A stretch of 64,000 nucleotides of DNA from Lumbricus terrestris (taxonomy: Eukaryota; Annelida; Clitellata; Crassiclitellata; Lumbricidae), in NCBI GenBank assembly GCA_949752735.1, contig OX457042.1:22086995-22150994 (forward strand), read 5' to 3'. Below are positions 34,344-45,786 of this stretch, in pieces. The translations under genes and the position numbers were made by a program. The notes under the pieces are model-generated. The model was not told the origin of the DNA, ran no database searches, and saw only the letters and a program-made list of their open reading frames with translations. How positions within the stretch are numbered: the first letter of the stretch is position 1; each line of letters opens with the position of its first letter.

Positions 34344-35099
34344 GGCGTAGAGTCAGGATATTACTGTTTGAAGAGTTCGGTTTTTAGTGGCTTAATTTTT
34401 AGCTGGCTTCTCAAGAACATGTGCGCGCCAGTTCCACAAAATGTCACTTCAAAAAGAATCCTTTGTTGCAATCCACATAAACCACAGTTTACGGGCGGCG
34501 GAAGCAACTGCCAGAGACCGTCACGATTTTGAGACCCCTCCAAAAAATAGCACAGACTTCAGCCGCCTTTCAAAATGACCTTTTTCTTCTCATATTATTC
34601 ACCAGATAGCGCCAGCGTTCATCATCACACACACATACATACATACATACCGCACGATGCAGCACGCGTCGAAGTCTAGTATTACACAGACGCCTTCTGA
34701 CTACCACCATTTCGCAACTCCACCCCAGCGTACCCAATCCATTGCGATTTATACATGGATGAGCGGACAGTCTATTGCGACGCATTGCTTGCCGTATACC
34801 ATACGTCAGCCACCTCACAATTGATCCCTACTCTGCAGCAAGTGCCTCAGTTTCTGCCAGATTTCTTGAGAGAAGGACTTGGCCCAACGCCAGCGACAGC
34901 TGCGAACCGTTTAAAGATCGCCGCCGCCGCCGCCGCCTCCGCCGCCGACGCCGCCGCCGCCGCCGAACCCGACGTGGGTGGTCTGCTCGTTCGTCCTGAC
35001 AGTTTGATGGGCGGTGCGTGCGCGCGTGCGATTCCTCTCGTGTCTCATCAATATACGCATCTCTGCCGCTGGACCACACATCTCTGCATCATCACTATC
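34344..35099. other. GC-rich unassigned region with (GCC)n
   Basis: 34636-34653 is CATA; 34918-34971 is GCC/CGC. A plus-strand frame from 34755 (Ala-rich after residue 55) has no recognised domain and runs into CCAT repeats, so it is not called a gene. The CpG content could mark a promoter. Confidence 0.4.
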
Positions 35100-35407
35100 A
35101 TCATCCATCCGTCCGTCAGACAAATCAACCACCCATCCATCCATCCATCCATCCGTTCAGCCAGTTATCCTCTCTTCCTTCCTACCTCCCTTCCTCGGTA
35201 GTTCACTCTCTCTCTCCTTACCACCCATTCATCCGTACATACATCTTTCCGCACATCGCGTCGAACCATCCATCCATCCACACGGATACATTCATGCATC
35301 ATGCAATCAATTAATCCTTTAATCCATCCACCCACCCACCAACGCACCCACCTATACATTCATCCATCCATACTTCTATCAACCCATCCACCTATCTATC
35401 CATCCAT
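35100..35407 (+). repeat. CCAT/CCGT microsatellite
   Basis: Tetranucleotide array, continued as degenerate CCATC words at 35557-35840. Confidence 0.9.
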
Positions 35408-35556
35408 CACGGGCGGAGTTTGGTTTCCGTTCTTTGGGGGGCTAAAGCCTTCTTGGGGCCCGGGAAAAAGATACAATTTACACGGTTAAGAAAATGAATC
35501 TGGGTCTTCTTGGGAGGGCTTAGCCCCCCCCTAACCCCTGATAAACTCCGACCATG
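35408..35556 (+). mobile_element. hAT-type MITE, family CAyGGGCGGAGTTTG
   Basis: Starts CACGGGCGGAGTTTGG and ends AAACTCCGACCATG. Flanks CCATCCAT on both sides, though inside a CCAT array this match is weak evidence alone. A shorter copy of the 30744 element. Confidence 0.85.
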
Positions 35557-35839
35557 CCATCCATTACTTCACCCTTCCATCAAACCAGCCATCTACATAT
35601 CCATCCACATTTCCATGCATCCATACCTCATCTCAGTCATCTGTCCATAAAGTCATCAATTCATTCATCCATTCATCCGTCTCTTCATCGAATCATGTAT
35701 CCATCAAACATGCATCAATCCATCAATTCAAAAATTCATCTATATATCCTTCCCAAAATTCACCAATATCCATTTACACCCCCACCCCCCACACATCGAA
35801 CCGATCCATCCTCCTTTCATCCATCCGTCCACTTGTAGA

Positions 35840-36890
35840 ACCCTCCTCTCTTATCTTCTGTACCTCCCTTCAACCCCTCCTAGACTTCCATCTATATTCA
35901 ACCCTCCTTGCTTTCTATCTATAAAACCATCCTATAGATTTTCGTCTATATATACAACCCTCCTAGCTCTCCATCCATCCAACCCTCTTAGCTTTCAATC
36001 CATCCAACCCTCCTAGCTCTCCATCCATCCAACCCTCTTAGCTTTCAATCCATCCAACCCTCCTAGCTTTCCATCAATCCAACCCTCTTAGCTTTCCATG
36101 CATCTACTCATCCCTCCTAGCTTTCCATCAATCCAACCCTCTTAGCTTTCCATGCATCTACTCATCCCTCCTAGCTTTCCATCAATCCAACCCTCTTAGC
36201 TTTCCATGCATCTACTCATCCCTCCTAGCTTCCATCAATCCAACCCTCTTAGCTTTCCATGCATCTACTCATCCCTCCTAGCTTTCCATCAATCCAACCC
36301 TCTTAGCTTTCCATGCATCTACTCATCCCTCCTAGCTTTCCATCAATCCAACCCTCTTAGCTTTCCATGCATCTACTCATCCCTCCTAGCTTTCCATCAA
36401 TCCAACCCTCTTAGCTTTCCATGCATCTACTCATCCCTCCTAGCTTTCCATCAATCCAACCCTCTTAGCTTTCCATGCATCTACTCATCCCTCCTAGCTT
36501 TCCATCAATCCAACCCTCTTAGCTTTCCATGCATCTACTCATCCCTCCTAGCTTTCCATCAATCCAACCCTCTTAGCTTTCCATGCATCTACTCATCCCT
36601 CCTAGCTTTCCATCAATCCAACCCTCTTAGCTTTCCATGCATCTACTCATCCCTCCTAGCTTTCCATCAATCCAACCCTCTTAGCTTTCCATGCATCTAC
36701 TCATCCCTCCTAGCTTTCCATCAATCCAACCCTCTTAGCTTTCCATGCATCTACTCATCCCTCCTAGCTTTCCATCAATCCAACCCTCTTAGCTTTCCAT
36801 GCATCTACTCATCCCTCCTAGCTTTCCATCAATCCAACCCTCTTAGCTTTCCATGCATCTACTCATCCCTCCTAGCTTTCCATCTATAAA
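35840..36890 (+). repeat. 54-bp minisatellite
   Basis: From about 36066, about 15 copies of a 54-bp unit with CTTAGCTTTCCATGCATC, TACTCATCCCTCCTAGC and TTTCCATCAATCCAACCC. Units from 36240 on are essentially identical. The left shoulder (35930-36065) has shorter, diverged units. The unit is 18 codons, which makes a long frame (36206-36889); one unit lacks a T at 36228. Confidence 0.95.
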
Positions 36891-37615
36891 TCCTGTTCAC
36901 TAAAAAGAACGCCAGCGAAGAATAGTCCTAGTGGCAATATATACAGCATATAATAGCCTGTCGCAAGAATTGCTTCCCCCTACAAAGCAACTACATGTTC
37001 AGCCCAGCGACCGCTTAACCCCCCTCTCGGTAAACATCGTCGACGCCCCCTACAAGTTGCAGTCTGTCATCGTCCATCCATTCCTCCATCCATCATCGAC
37101 AGACACCGTATACCTCCGACGGACGGACGGACGGACGCAACAGATGTCGGTCCATGCAGACGCCACGCCATGTCAAAACAATTTAAAAAATTAAAGACGA
37201 TAATTTGTGGCGCTAAATCAATTGCATGGACGTCACCAATGCTGCAGACCTACGTTGAAGTTGGTGTGCGTTCCCCTAATCGCATCCATTCGTCCGTCCG
37301 TCCGTCCGTCCGTCCGTCCACCCGTCCGTCGTCCGTCCGTCCGTCCACCCAAGCTGCTCTATTTCAGGGTCCTTCCCTTCCTCGCTCCCTTGAACGTCGG
37401 TTAGAATCCTCTAAGATTCCCCCGAACAGATTATAATTCACATAATCTCCAATGAGACGATGACCCATGTATATCCCAAACCAACTTCAAGAGTCGTCCA
37501 TGCATGCATGGCTGCGACTGGTATGAAGTATAGGCTTAATAGCGACCTCACTTTGTCTTGTCTCGGCGTATGAGTGCGGGCGGCCAGTTCTGTGTATTGC
37601 CGCTAGATCAAGCAT
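36891..37615. other. spacer with (CCGT)n
   Basis: (GGAC)n at 37120-37137 and (GTCC)n at 37288-37350. A near repeat of CGACGCCCCCTACAA sequence lies between. No gene. Confidence 0.6.
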
Positions 37616-38034
37616 GGTGACCCGACAAAAGCGCGCAGTACAAAAGCACGCAGACAAATGCGCGCAGACAAAAGCGCGCAGGACAAAAGTGCGCCTGCAG
37701 GACAAATGCGCAATACAAGAATAAATCGGAAAAAATAATATTATTATTAGAATGAACATTTAATTTTACTCGAACTTAAAATAGCCTAGTTGCGCACAAC
37801 AAGACATGATAGTAATGTTATACAACGCTATTTAGCTATTTAAACCAGAATTTGTCGTGAATGTTCTATAAATTCGTTAGTACTATAAGTAAAAATGTAG
37901 TCGCTATAGGTTATTAATCATTATTAGTCAACATTAGATACATGTCCGTTTAGTTGCGCGCCTTTGTCTGCGCCCTTTTGTCGGGGTGGTTTCTGTCTGT
38001 GCGCCTTTGTCCCGCGCGCCTTTGTTACGGCACC
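37616..38034. mobile_element. inverted-repeat element with ACAAAAGCGCGCAG arrays
   Basis: The left end holds five CAAAAGCGCGCAGA-like units. The right end holds three to four of their reverse complements (GCGCGCCTTTGT). Outer edges GGTGACCCGACAAAAG and TTTGTTACGGCACC. No target duplication was found, so the exact edges are uncertain. Confidence 0.65.
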
Positions 38035-38367
38035 CCAGATCGTATACAAATGTACATGCCACTTATATTGTGTACAATCAGTGTATACAAGTCGTTGTAT
38101 ACCGGAGTCAGCTCAGAAGGCACAGAATGATCAGAATCTAAAGAATGTAGCTATCATTTGATGAGTAAAAATTTACTGGCGACTAGACTACCCTCCCACA
38201 CTTTCCTCCCCCCACTCTACCCCTGCACTGCCTAAGTTACCAATGAACAACAGATTCAAAAGTCAACCGGCGTATATAGTTTCGCGCAGTAATTGATAAC
38301 TGAAACTTGAATATTGGTTTCGTTTGCCCCGATTCATTCAAGTTTTTTGGGATCTCATTACTTAGCT

Positions 38368-38412
<45 letters not shown>

Positions 38413-38594
38413 TATATACTCGCTGTTTCAATTTCCAGCACCGGGTAAAGAAAGTGGAGCAACGATAGAGATATGGTATCTATAGCGTATCCTTGTTTGC
38501 AAGTCTCTATAGAAAAACCTATCAGCGCGAAACTGCAGCAGCTGATCATGAGATAAAACGAAACAAAAGAAAGATCGAAACATATTATTTCCAA
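38035..38594. other. spacer with (AAT)n
   Basis: (AAT)n at 38370-38411. No gene; two 60-codon minus frames lack motifs. Confidence 0.55.
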
Positions 38595-39656
38595 TGGTAA
38601 ACTGATCAGATTAGAATAGAAGATATTAGCTTATAATATGTCAGGTTATATTAGAACAGATCAAGTTAGATCAGAACATATCAAGTTAGATTATAACAGA
38701 TCAAGTTAGATTAGAACATATCAAGTTAGATTAGAACAGATCAAGTTAGATTAGAACAGATCAAGTTAGATTAGAACAGATCAAGTTAGATTAGAACATA
38801 TAAAGTTAGATTAGAACAGATCAAGTTAGATTAGAACAGATCAAGTTAGATTATAACAGATCAAGTTAGATTAGAACAGATCAAGTTAGATTAGAACAGA
38901 TCAAGTTAGATTAGAACAGATCAAGTTAGATTAGAATATGTCAAGTTAGATTAGAACAGATCAGGTTAGATTATAACAGATCAAGTTAGATTAGAACATA
39001 TCAGGTTAGATTATAACAGATCAAGTTAGATTAGAACAGATCAAGTTAGATTAGAACAGATCAGGTTAGATTATAACAGATCATGTTAGATTAGAACAGA
39101 TCAGGTTAGATTAGAGCAGGTCAAGTTAGATTAGAACAGATCAGGTTAGATTATAACAGATCAAGTTAGATTAGAACATATCAGGTTAGATTATAACAGA
39201 TCAAGTTAGATTAGAACAGATCAAGTTAGATTAGAACAGATCAGGTTAGATTATAACAGATCATGTTAGATTAGAACAGATCAGGTTAGATTAGAGCAGG
39301 TCAGGGTTAGATTGGAATAGATCAAGTTAGATTAGAACAGATCAAGTTAGATTATAACAGATCAAGTTAGATTATAACAGATCAAGTTAGATTAGAACAT
39401 ATCAGGTTAGATTATAACAGATCAAGTTAGATTAGAACAGATCAAGTTAGATTAGAACAGATCAGGTTAGATTATAACAGATCATGTTAGATTAGAACAG
39501 ATCAGGTTAGATTAGAGCAGGTCAAGTTAGATTATAACAGATCAAGTTAGATTGCACCCTATCAGGTTAGTTTAAACAGATCAGGTTAGATTAAAGCTGA
39601 TCAGGTTAGATTAGAATATGTCAAGTTATATTAGAACAGATTAGGTTAGATTAGAA
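38595..39656 (+). repeat. 20-bp satellite with 180-bp higher-order units
   Basis: About 50 monomers of TCAAGTTAGATTAGAACAGA with variants TCAGG, TTATAACAGA, TCATG and GAGCAGG. 38941-39120 and 39121-39300 are identical nine-monomer blocks; about 39381-39530 is a partial third. A one-base insertion at 39304 shifts the phase. Confidence 0.96.
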
Positions 39657-41714
39657 CTATGGAGTAGCAGAAGTTAGTGATTAATAAATAGATTAGTCTT
39701 AGATTATTCAGTCGTTAATTAATTTTAACGAATCGATTAATTTTTAGCAATTAAAATCGAAGTCCTGATTGCTTGTTGCATTGTCAACAAAGTGCATCGC
39801 TCAATATACAACCTGTACATGTATAGCGATGCTGATATGTTTGCTTGTTTGTGTACGTGAATGGTTTGGACTAAAAACCACAATGCTGCTTAGTATAGTG
39901 TAAACAACAACAAAGTAACAACTAACAAACACTAAATTTATACTAAAATTAATAATAAAGTGGAAACAATGAAGATAAAAAATTTCATTACTTGTTAGGA
40001 ATACAACTTTAAACACAATTAACTATTAAATAATGTAATCGTTACTTCTTCAATGGTTAAGTGTAAAAAATAACCGTTCAAAGTCTTAATTAGAGGAGAT
40101 CGTAATAGATTAAATTAGAACAGATCATTTTGAATTTCATCAGATCATGTTAAATGAGATCAGATCATGTTAAATTAGAACAGATGAAGAAACCGTGCAA
40201 GCATGGGGCGCTGAATGTGCTAAACGCTACCAGTCGTCAGTATCTCTCAGTTCGTATACACACGCATACAATATAAACATCTGAAACTAATAACTTCGTT
40301 GGATCGATATTCCATTCGACCATCTTCTCCTCTTCCATCCATGGATCCAGTGCCTTTGTTTTGTCCGTCAGTCAACGCCACACCCCAATTAAACCCACAG
40401 AAAGTCCCTCAAGGACAAAACGAGGAGGGGGAACTTAGTCGACCGGTCGAGTAGTCATGACCCCCATCCTCCGCCCCCAACCAATCAACCCAACCGCACT
40501 CCCACTACGCCCTCGTCATAGTCGTCTGCAGCCTCTGCAACCAATTAGCACCTCATCCCCGGTGGACGGAAGACGATGCGCCACCGTCTGCGGGAGTTGG
40601 TCGGCGTAGGCGCCATTCGAGACGTAGAAGAGGAAGAAGAAGGAAGATGTATCAGTTCGGACTTCGGTTGGTGCATGTGCATCAAGGCGGTCCACACGGA
40701 TCCTTCTTCCATGATCGTTGGATGCTTGTGTGGCGGGCGCCCACCCCCGCACCCCCACCACCACCACCAGACGGGGGTTTCGAAATAACTCCTTTGAACT
40801 TACGATAGTGTATTGATGAACTTAGAAATTAATCAACCAACACTCTATAGATATTTATAATTATAATCATAGCGTAGAGAATCGGTCTGTGTATCTACTA
40901 TAGATCTATAGACTTGTAGCGTCTCGACTTCGGTTCAAGACCTGATGTTGAGATGGTTTGCGAACAACAATATTTGCAGATACTTCACAACAAAGTACAA
41001 TGTATATAGATCTATATAGTTGTTCAGTTGAACAGAAAATACAAGGACACTATTATTTGAATTTTTAGTAGAGGTCACTTTAACCTTATACCCTTTATTC
41101 TGAAATAAAGTCTCCGAGAACTCGGCGAGAAGAGAATATTTCCTCCGTCTACGAAATAGTTTCCCTGTTCAGCGTGAAATGTGCAACAGTCGCATAAAAT
41201 TCACAAAGGAGCAGGCTAAACGGTTAGTTTACGTTGCCAGATTATATACCAAGAAAATATAATTATATACTTTTACTTCAGAAAATTTCTTCCAATACAG
41301 AATTTCAGCCAGAGGGAGACTTTGTTTCTGGGGAGACTTTGTATCGGGGGAAACTTGATTTCGTGACACCGGCATATATAGGCCTAATACTACTTAGAGG
41401 CGTTTTATACTGTCTTGCTTGTCTGTTGCAAAGTGTTTGCAAAATGTGACTGGAGCCAACTGTACAGCTGAACTATATAACTCACCACCTCACTCAGCCA
41501 TTCAACACCTCGCTCACTTGATCACTCATTCACACCGATGAAAAATCCCACCTAGACATTCATTCACAAACTCAATTAGGCCTACTCACCCACTCGTTCA
41601 TTCACCCACCCATTCATAGGCCTACCTATCGGACAAAATAATGTGACCAAAGACAGCGCATATATATCCTATAGAAGAGATCATCGACAGTCATGATGGT
41701 TGATGATTCCCCTC
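39657..41714. other. unassigned spacer
   Basis: Relics of the 20-bp monomer at 40100-40195. 40330-40790 is GC-richer, with CCAATCA and CCAATTA boxes (40480, 40540) and a 70-codon frame without motif; it may be a promoter region. The rest is AT-rich. No gene recognised. Confidence 0.45.
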
Positions 41715-41722
41715 CCTGTATA

Positions 41723-41997
41723 CATAGGCGTAGGAGGCGGGGGTCCAGAGGGGGGGCAAATGCCCCCCAAATTTCGGGCAAATGTGTTTTTCAGGCAAAA
41801 GAGGCATGGACGGGCCAAAAAATTTCGGAAATTTTTTCGGGCAAAACAGGTACGGGACGATCTTTGGGCACGCAGGGGTAAAAAAGGTCGTCAGATTTTT
41901 CGGGCGGGAAAACCTTAACAATTTTAAGGTCGTCAGATTTTTCGGGCAAAAAAAAATTTTTGCCCCCCCCACTGCCGAAATGTCCCGTACGCCTATG
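41723..41997. mobile_element. hAT-type MITE, family CATAGGCGTA
   Basis: Starts CATAGGCGTAGGAGG and ends CCCGTACGCCTATG. Exact 8-bp duplication CCTGTATA at 41715-41722 and 41998-42005. The interior repeats GGTCGTCAGATTTTTCGGGC. Confidence 0.94.
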
Positions 41998-42005
41998 CCT
42001 GTATA

Positions 42006-42987
42006 TATAATAATTACGTGTATTTGTTTATATACATATAATGAATATATATATATATGAATATAATTATATATCGACTGTTTCAACGTATTTACGTAAA
42101 TGGCTTTTAAATCAATTTGGATTTCATTAGTCACCGCCGATCCCTTCCGCCATGCAATTATGAAATCTTGATTCTTAATCCAAACTGTAATTAGTCGTTG
42201 GCAATGTTGCATTTTATTCGTTCCGATTGCATGTGTTATGATGTGTACTTCTAGCTCGATCTACAGACTACAGATATCGACCCATCGTCAGTTTTCAACT
42301 ATAGCCTACGTAGTGTGCAAAACACCGTGCATCCATGGGTTCTTGACTGCAGCCTGCAGGATTGGGGCCTCTTCTCGGTATACGCGTTAGTAGAATTAAA
42401 GTCATAACAATTAACGCGTGTCGATAAGAGGGCCAACAACCGAATGCATTTCAGAACCCACGCACATGCACTATATATATATATATAATATAGTTTTGAT
42501 TATTCTGGCAGTAAATGACGCTTCTGGGTAGATTACCTTGAAGGTGCGCTATATAAAAAGTCGATAATAATAGCCTATTCGGTTTGTACTTTATTGAGAC
42601 AGAAAACTACGACTAAATAAGTTTCAGTATCCATCCATCCAATTTCATTGTCACTGTCATTGTCATCATTGTCATTGTCATCGTCATCGCCGTCGTTGTC
42701 ACTGTCATTGCCATCGTCATCGTTTTCATCGTCGCTACTGTCTGTCGTCAATTGTTGTCATGTCACTGTGATTGTCATCGTCACCTCGGTATGTCATCGT
42801 CATCAAATCATCGTCACTGTCGTCGTCACGATCGTAATAATAGTCTGCCAAAAATCTCTCTCAGCTGCATCGGTTACAGCACACGCGTCCCCATGATGCG
42901 CCTCTCTGCTCGGTGAGTATGCAGCAGATCGCATTATTTTATACAAACTGCACTAATTGCGCCAAGTTCATATTTGAACCTCGGACT
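42006..42987. other. AT-rich spacer, SINE tail and (GTCATC)n
   Basis: A SINE tail (GACGCTTCTGGGTAG with GGTGCGCTATATAAA) at 42510-42562. Degenerate GTCATTGTCATC at 42648-42835. No gene. Confidence 0.65.
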
Positions 42988-43034
42988 ATATATATATATT
43001 TTTTTATATGTATATATATAAATAAATGTATATA

Positions 43035-43106
<72 letters not shown>

Positions 43107-43258
43107 CTGCGTATGTATGCGAGTGTGTGCGCGCGCGCGCGCGCGCGCGCGTGTGTGCGAGAACACGTACAGAGGTACACCTGCATACACACATAAAATG
43201 CATGTTTTGACAAAATTGATGACGACGATGATGATGATGATGATCACAATGATGATGG

Positions 43259-43313
<55 letters not shown>

Positions 43314-43439
43314 GACGATGACGACGACAACGATGGTGATGGTGACGGTGATGGTGGCGATTACGACGACTGTGATGGTGACAATGACGATGATGACGAC
43401 GACGACGACGACGACGATGACGATGACGACGACGACGAC

Positions 43440-43471
<32 letters not shown>

Positions 43472-43560
43472 CGACGATGATGATGATGATGACGACAACG
43501 ATGATGATGATGATGATTACGATGATGATAGTTGTAGCAATAATGACAATAACAATAAAC
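42988..43560 (+). repeat. compound microsatellite: TA, TG, CG, GAT
   Basis: TA to 43025, TG 43037-43107, GCGCGC 43130-43153, GAT/GAC 43213-43560. The 188-codon Met/Thr frame and 247-codon His/Arg frame are artefacts. Confidence 0.95.
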
Positions 43561-43623
43561 TATGCAGTGATAACAAGAACAATAATAATTCCCTGCATCA
43601 CATAACGCTGCATGTGGTATGTA

Positions 43624-44412
43624 CACTGTGTCCGGATAAAAAGTAGACCCCAAAAAGAAGTGTAATAACTCGGTCAAAACTCTTAGGATTTGTCTGAAAT
43701 TTTAAACAGAGCAACAGTGACCATATTTACACGAGATTCCAAAGCCGTTTGCAAATATTCGTGAGTTTGTAGAATTTATGAGCGTTTAAAATGCAGCACC
43801 AAAAAAATTGAACTTTCCAACACGGAGAACCTGAAAGGAAGTGAAATTCAGCTATATCCGGTGTTTAAAATGTCCTCCTTGTTCACGGACACACGACCGT
43901 AGACGTAGACGCTACTGTTTGATGGTCCGGTCGATGATCACTTGGTCAAACATCTGCCACTCTTCAATCAGACGCACCCTGCGCCCTACGGTTATCGATG
44001 TCATGAAAACGCGTGAACGAAAAACGCGCTCCTCCAGTCCGTGTACTCCGGATCAAGGGTCTGGACTGCTGGACGGCCACATCTGCGGGATATGAAACCG
44101 AGTGTCTCCCGGGACAACTATTACTCTACTACGTCTACGGTCGTGTGTCCGTGAACAAGGAGGACATTTTAAACACCGGATATAGATGAATTTCACTTCC
44201 TTTCAGGTTTTCCATGTTGAAAAGTTCAATTTTTTGGTGCTGAATTTTAAACGCTCATAAATTTGACAAACTCGCGAATATTTCCAATCGGCTTTAGAAT
44301 CTCGTGTATATATGGTCACTGCTGCTCTGTTTAAAATTTCAGACAAACTCCAATAGCTGTGACCGAGTTATTACACTTCTTTTTGGGGTCTACTTTTTAT
44401 CCGGACACAGTG
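43624..44412. mobile_element. mariner-type foldback element, 789 bp
   Basis: Starts CACTGTGTCCGGATAAAAAG, with its exact complement at the right end; TA on both outer sides. Arms 43624-43910 and about 44130-44412 are some 290 bp each at high identity. A transposase remnant fills the spacer. Confidence 0.93.
43912..44090 (-). pseudogene. mariner-type transposase C-terminal remnant
   Basis: Minus-strand reading: FHIPQMWPSSSPDP, a stop where Leu-Asn-Pro usually continues, then GLEERVFRSRV, RRVRLIEEWQMFDQ and VIIDRTIKQ before TAG at 43912. WPxxSPD is the segment around the third catalytic Asp in IS630/Tc1/mariner transposases, and the order of the rest fits their C-terminal end. The N-terminal and first two catalytic parts are absent. 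Confidence 0.78.
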
Positions 44413-45002
44413 TATATGCAATTCGTAAAGGCATTTTGATGAGTTTTATGAATTGCCTTACACTAAGACCATAATGATAATGACAAATCGTATTCTATAT
44501 ACGACGTGATTAATTCACGCGTGTATAATACCTCGGTCCTATGTCTAAGCAACAAGCATTTTAGGAGCGACGTGTATACATACGAAGGAGCATAATATAT
44601 TTATAGTAGGTAAGAATGAGATTGAAAGATTGTCTACTCAAAGGGAAGATTGAAGTAAGCACCATCACTGATGCCTTCCGAGACCGCCTCCTTATCTTCC
44701 TCATCGCCCGATCGCCTGCCCCTAGGTCCTGCCAACCCTACACCTATCCGACCATTCGTCCTTCCGTCCGTCCGTCCTTCCGTCCGTCCCTCTGCCTGTC
44801 TGTCCGTCCGTCTGCCTGTCTGTCCCCGTCTCTTACGCCTGAATCGTAAGAGCCCGGTCGAAATGAAGTCAATTGACTGGCTGTCTACTTGGGTGGTCTG
44901 CGTAGCCGCTAATAACCTAGGGGTGAGGTGGGTGGTGGTGGGGGCGCTGTTGGAGGCATTCGGGCGGGGGAGCTCCGAGTGAGCCAGCGAGGCTCACTCG
45001 GA
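44413..45002. other. spacer with (CCGT)n
   Basis: (GTCC)n at 44755-44828. No gene. Confidence 0.6.
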
Positions 45003-45778
<776 letters not shown>

Positions 45779-45786
45779 ATAGTCAT

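Noticed and set aside
34755..35201. 148-codon Ala-rich frame as a gene
   Set aside because: The Ala run is a GCC microsatellite and the frame ends in CCAT repeats; the first 55 residues show no domain.
36206..36889. 227-codon frame with perfect 18-residue repeats as a structural protein
   Set aside because: Made entirely by a 54-bp minisatellite; no start context, signal or flanking coding sequence.
38595..39656. CRISPR-like array
   Set aside because: Monomers abut with no spacers, in a clearly eukaryotic window; it is a satellite.
42934..43677. 247-codon His/Arg-rich frame and 188-codon Met/Thr-rich frame
   Set aside because: Both are translations of the TG/CG/GAT compound microsatellite.
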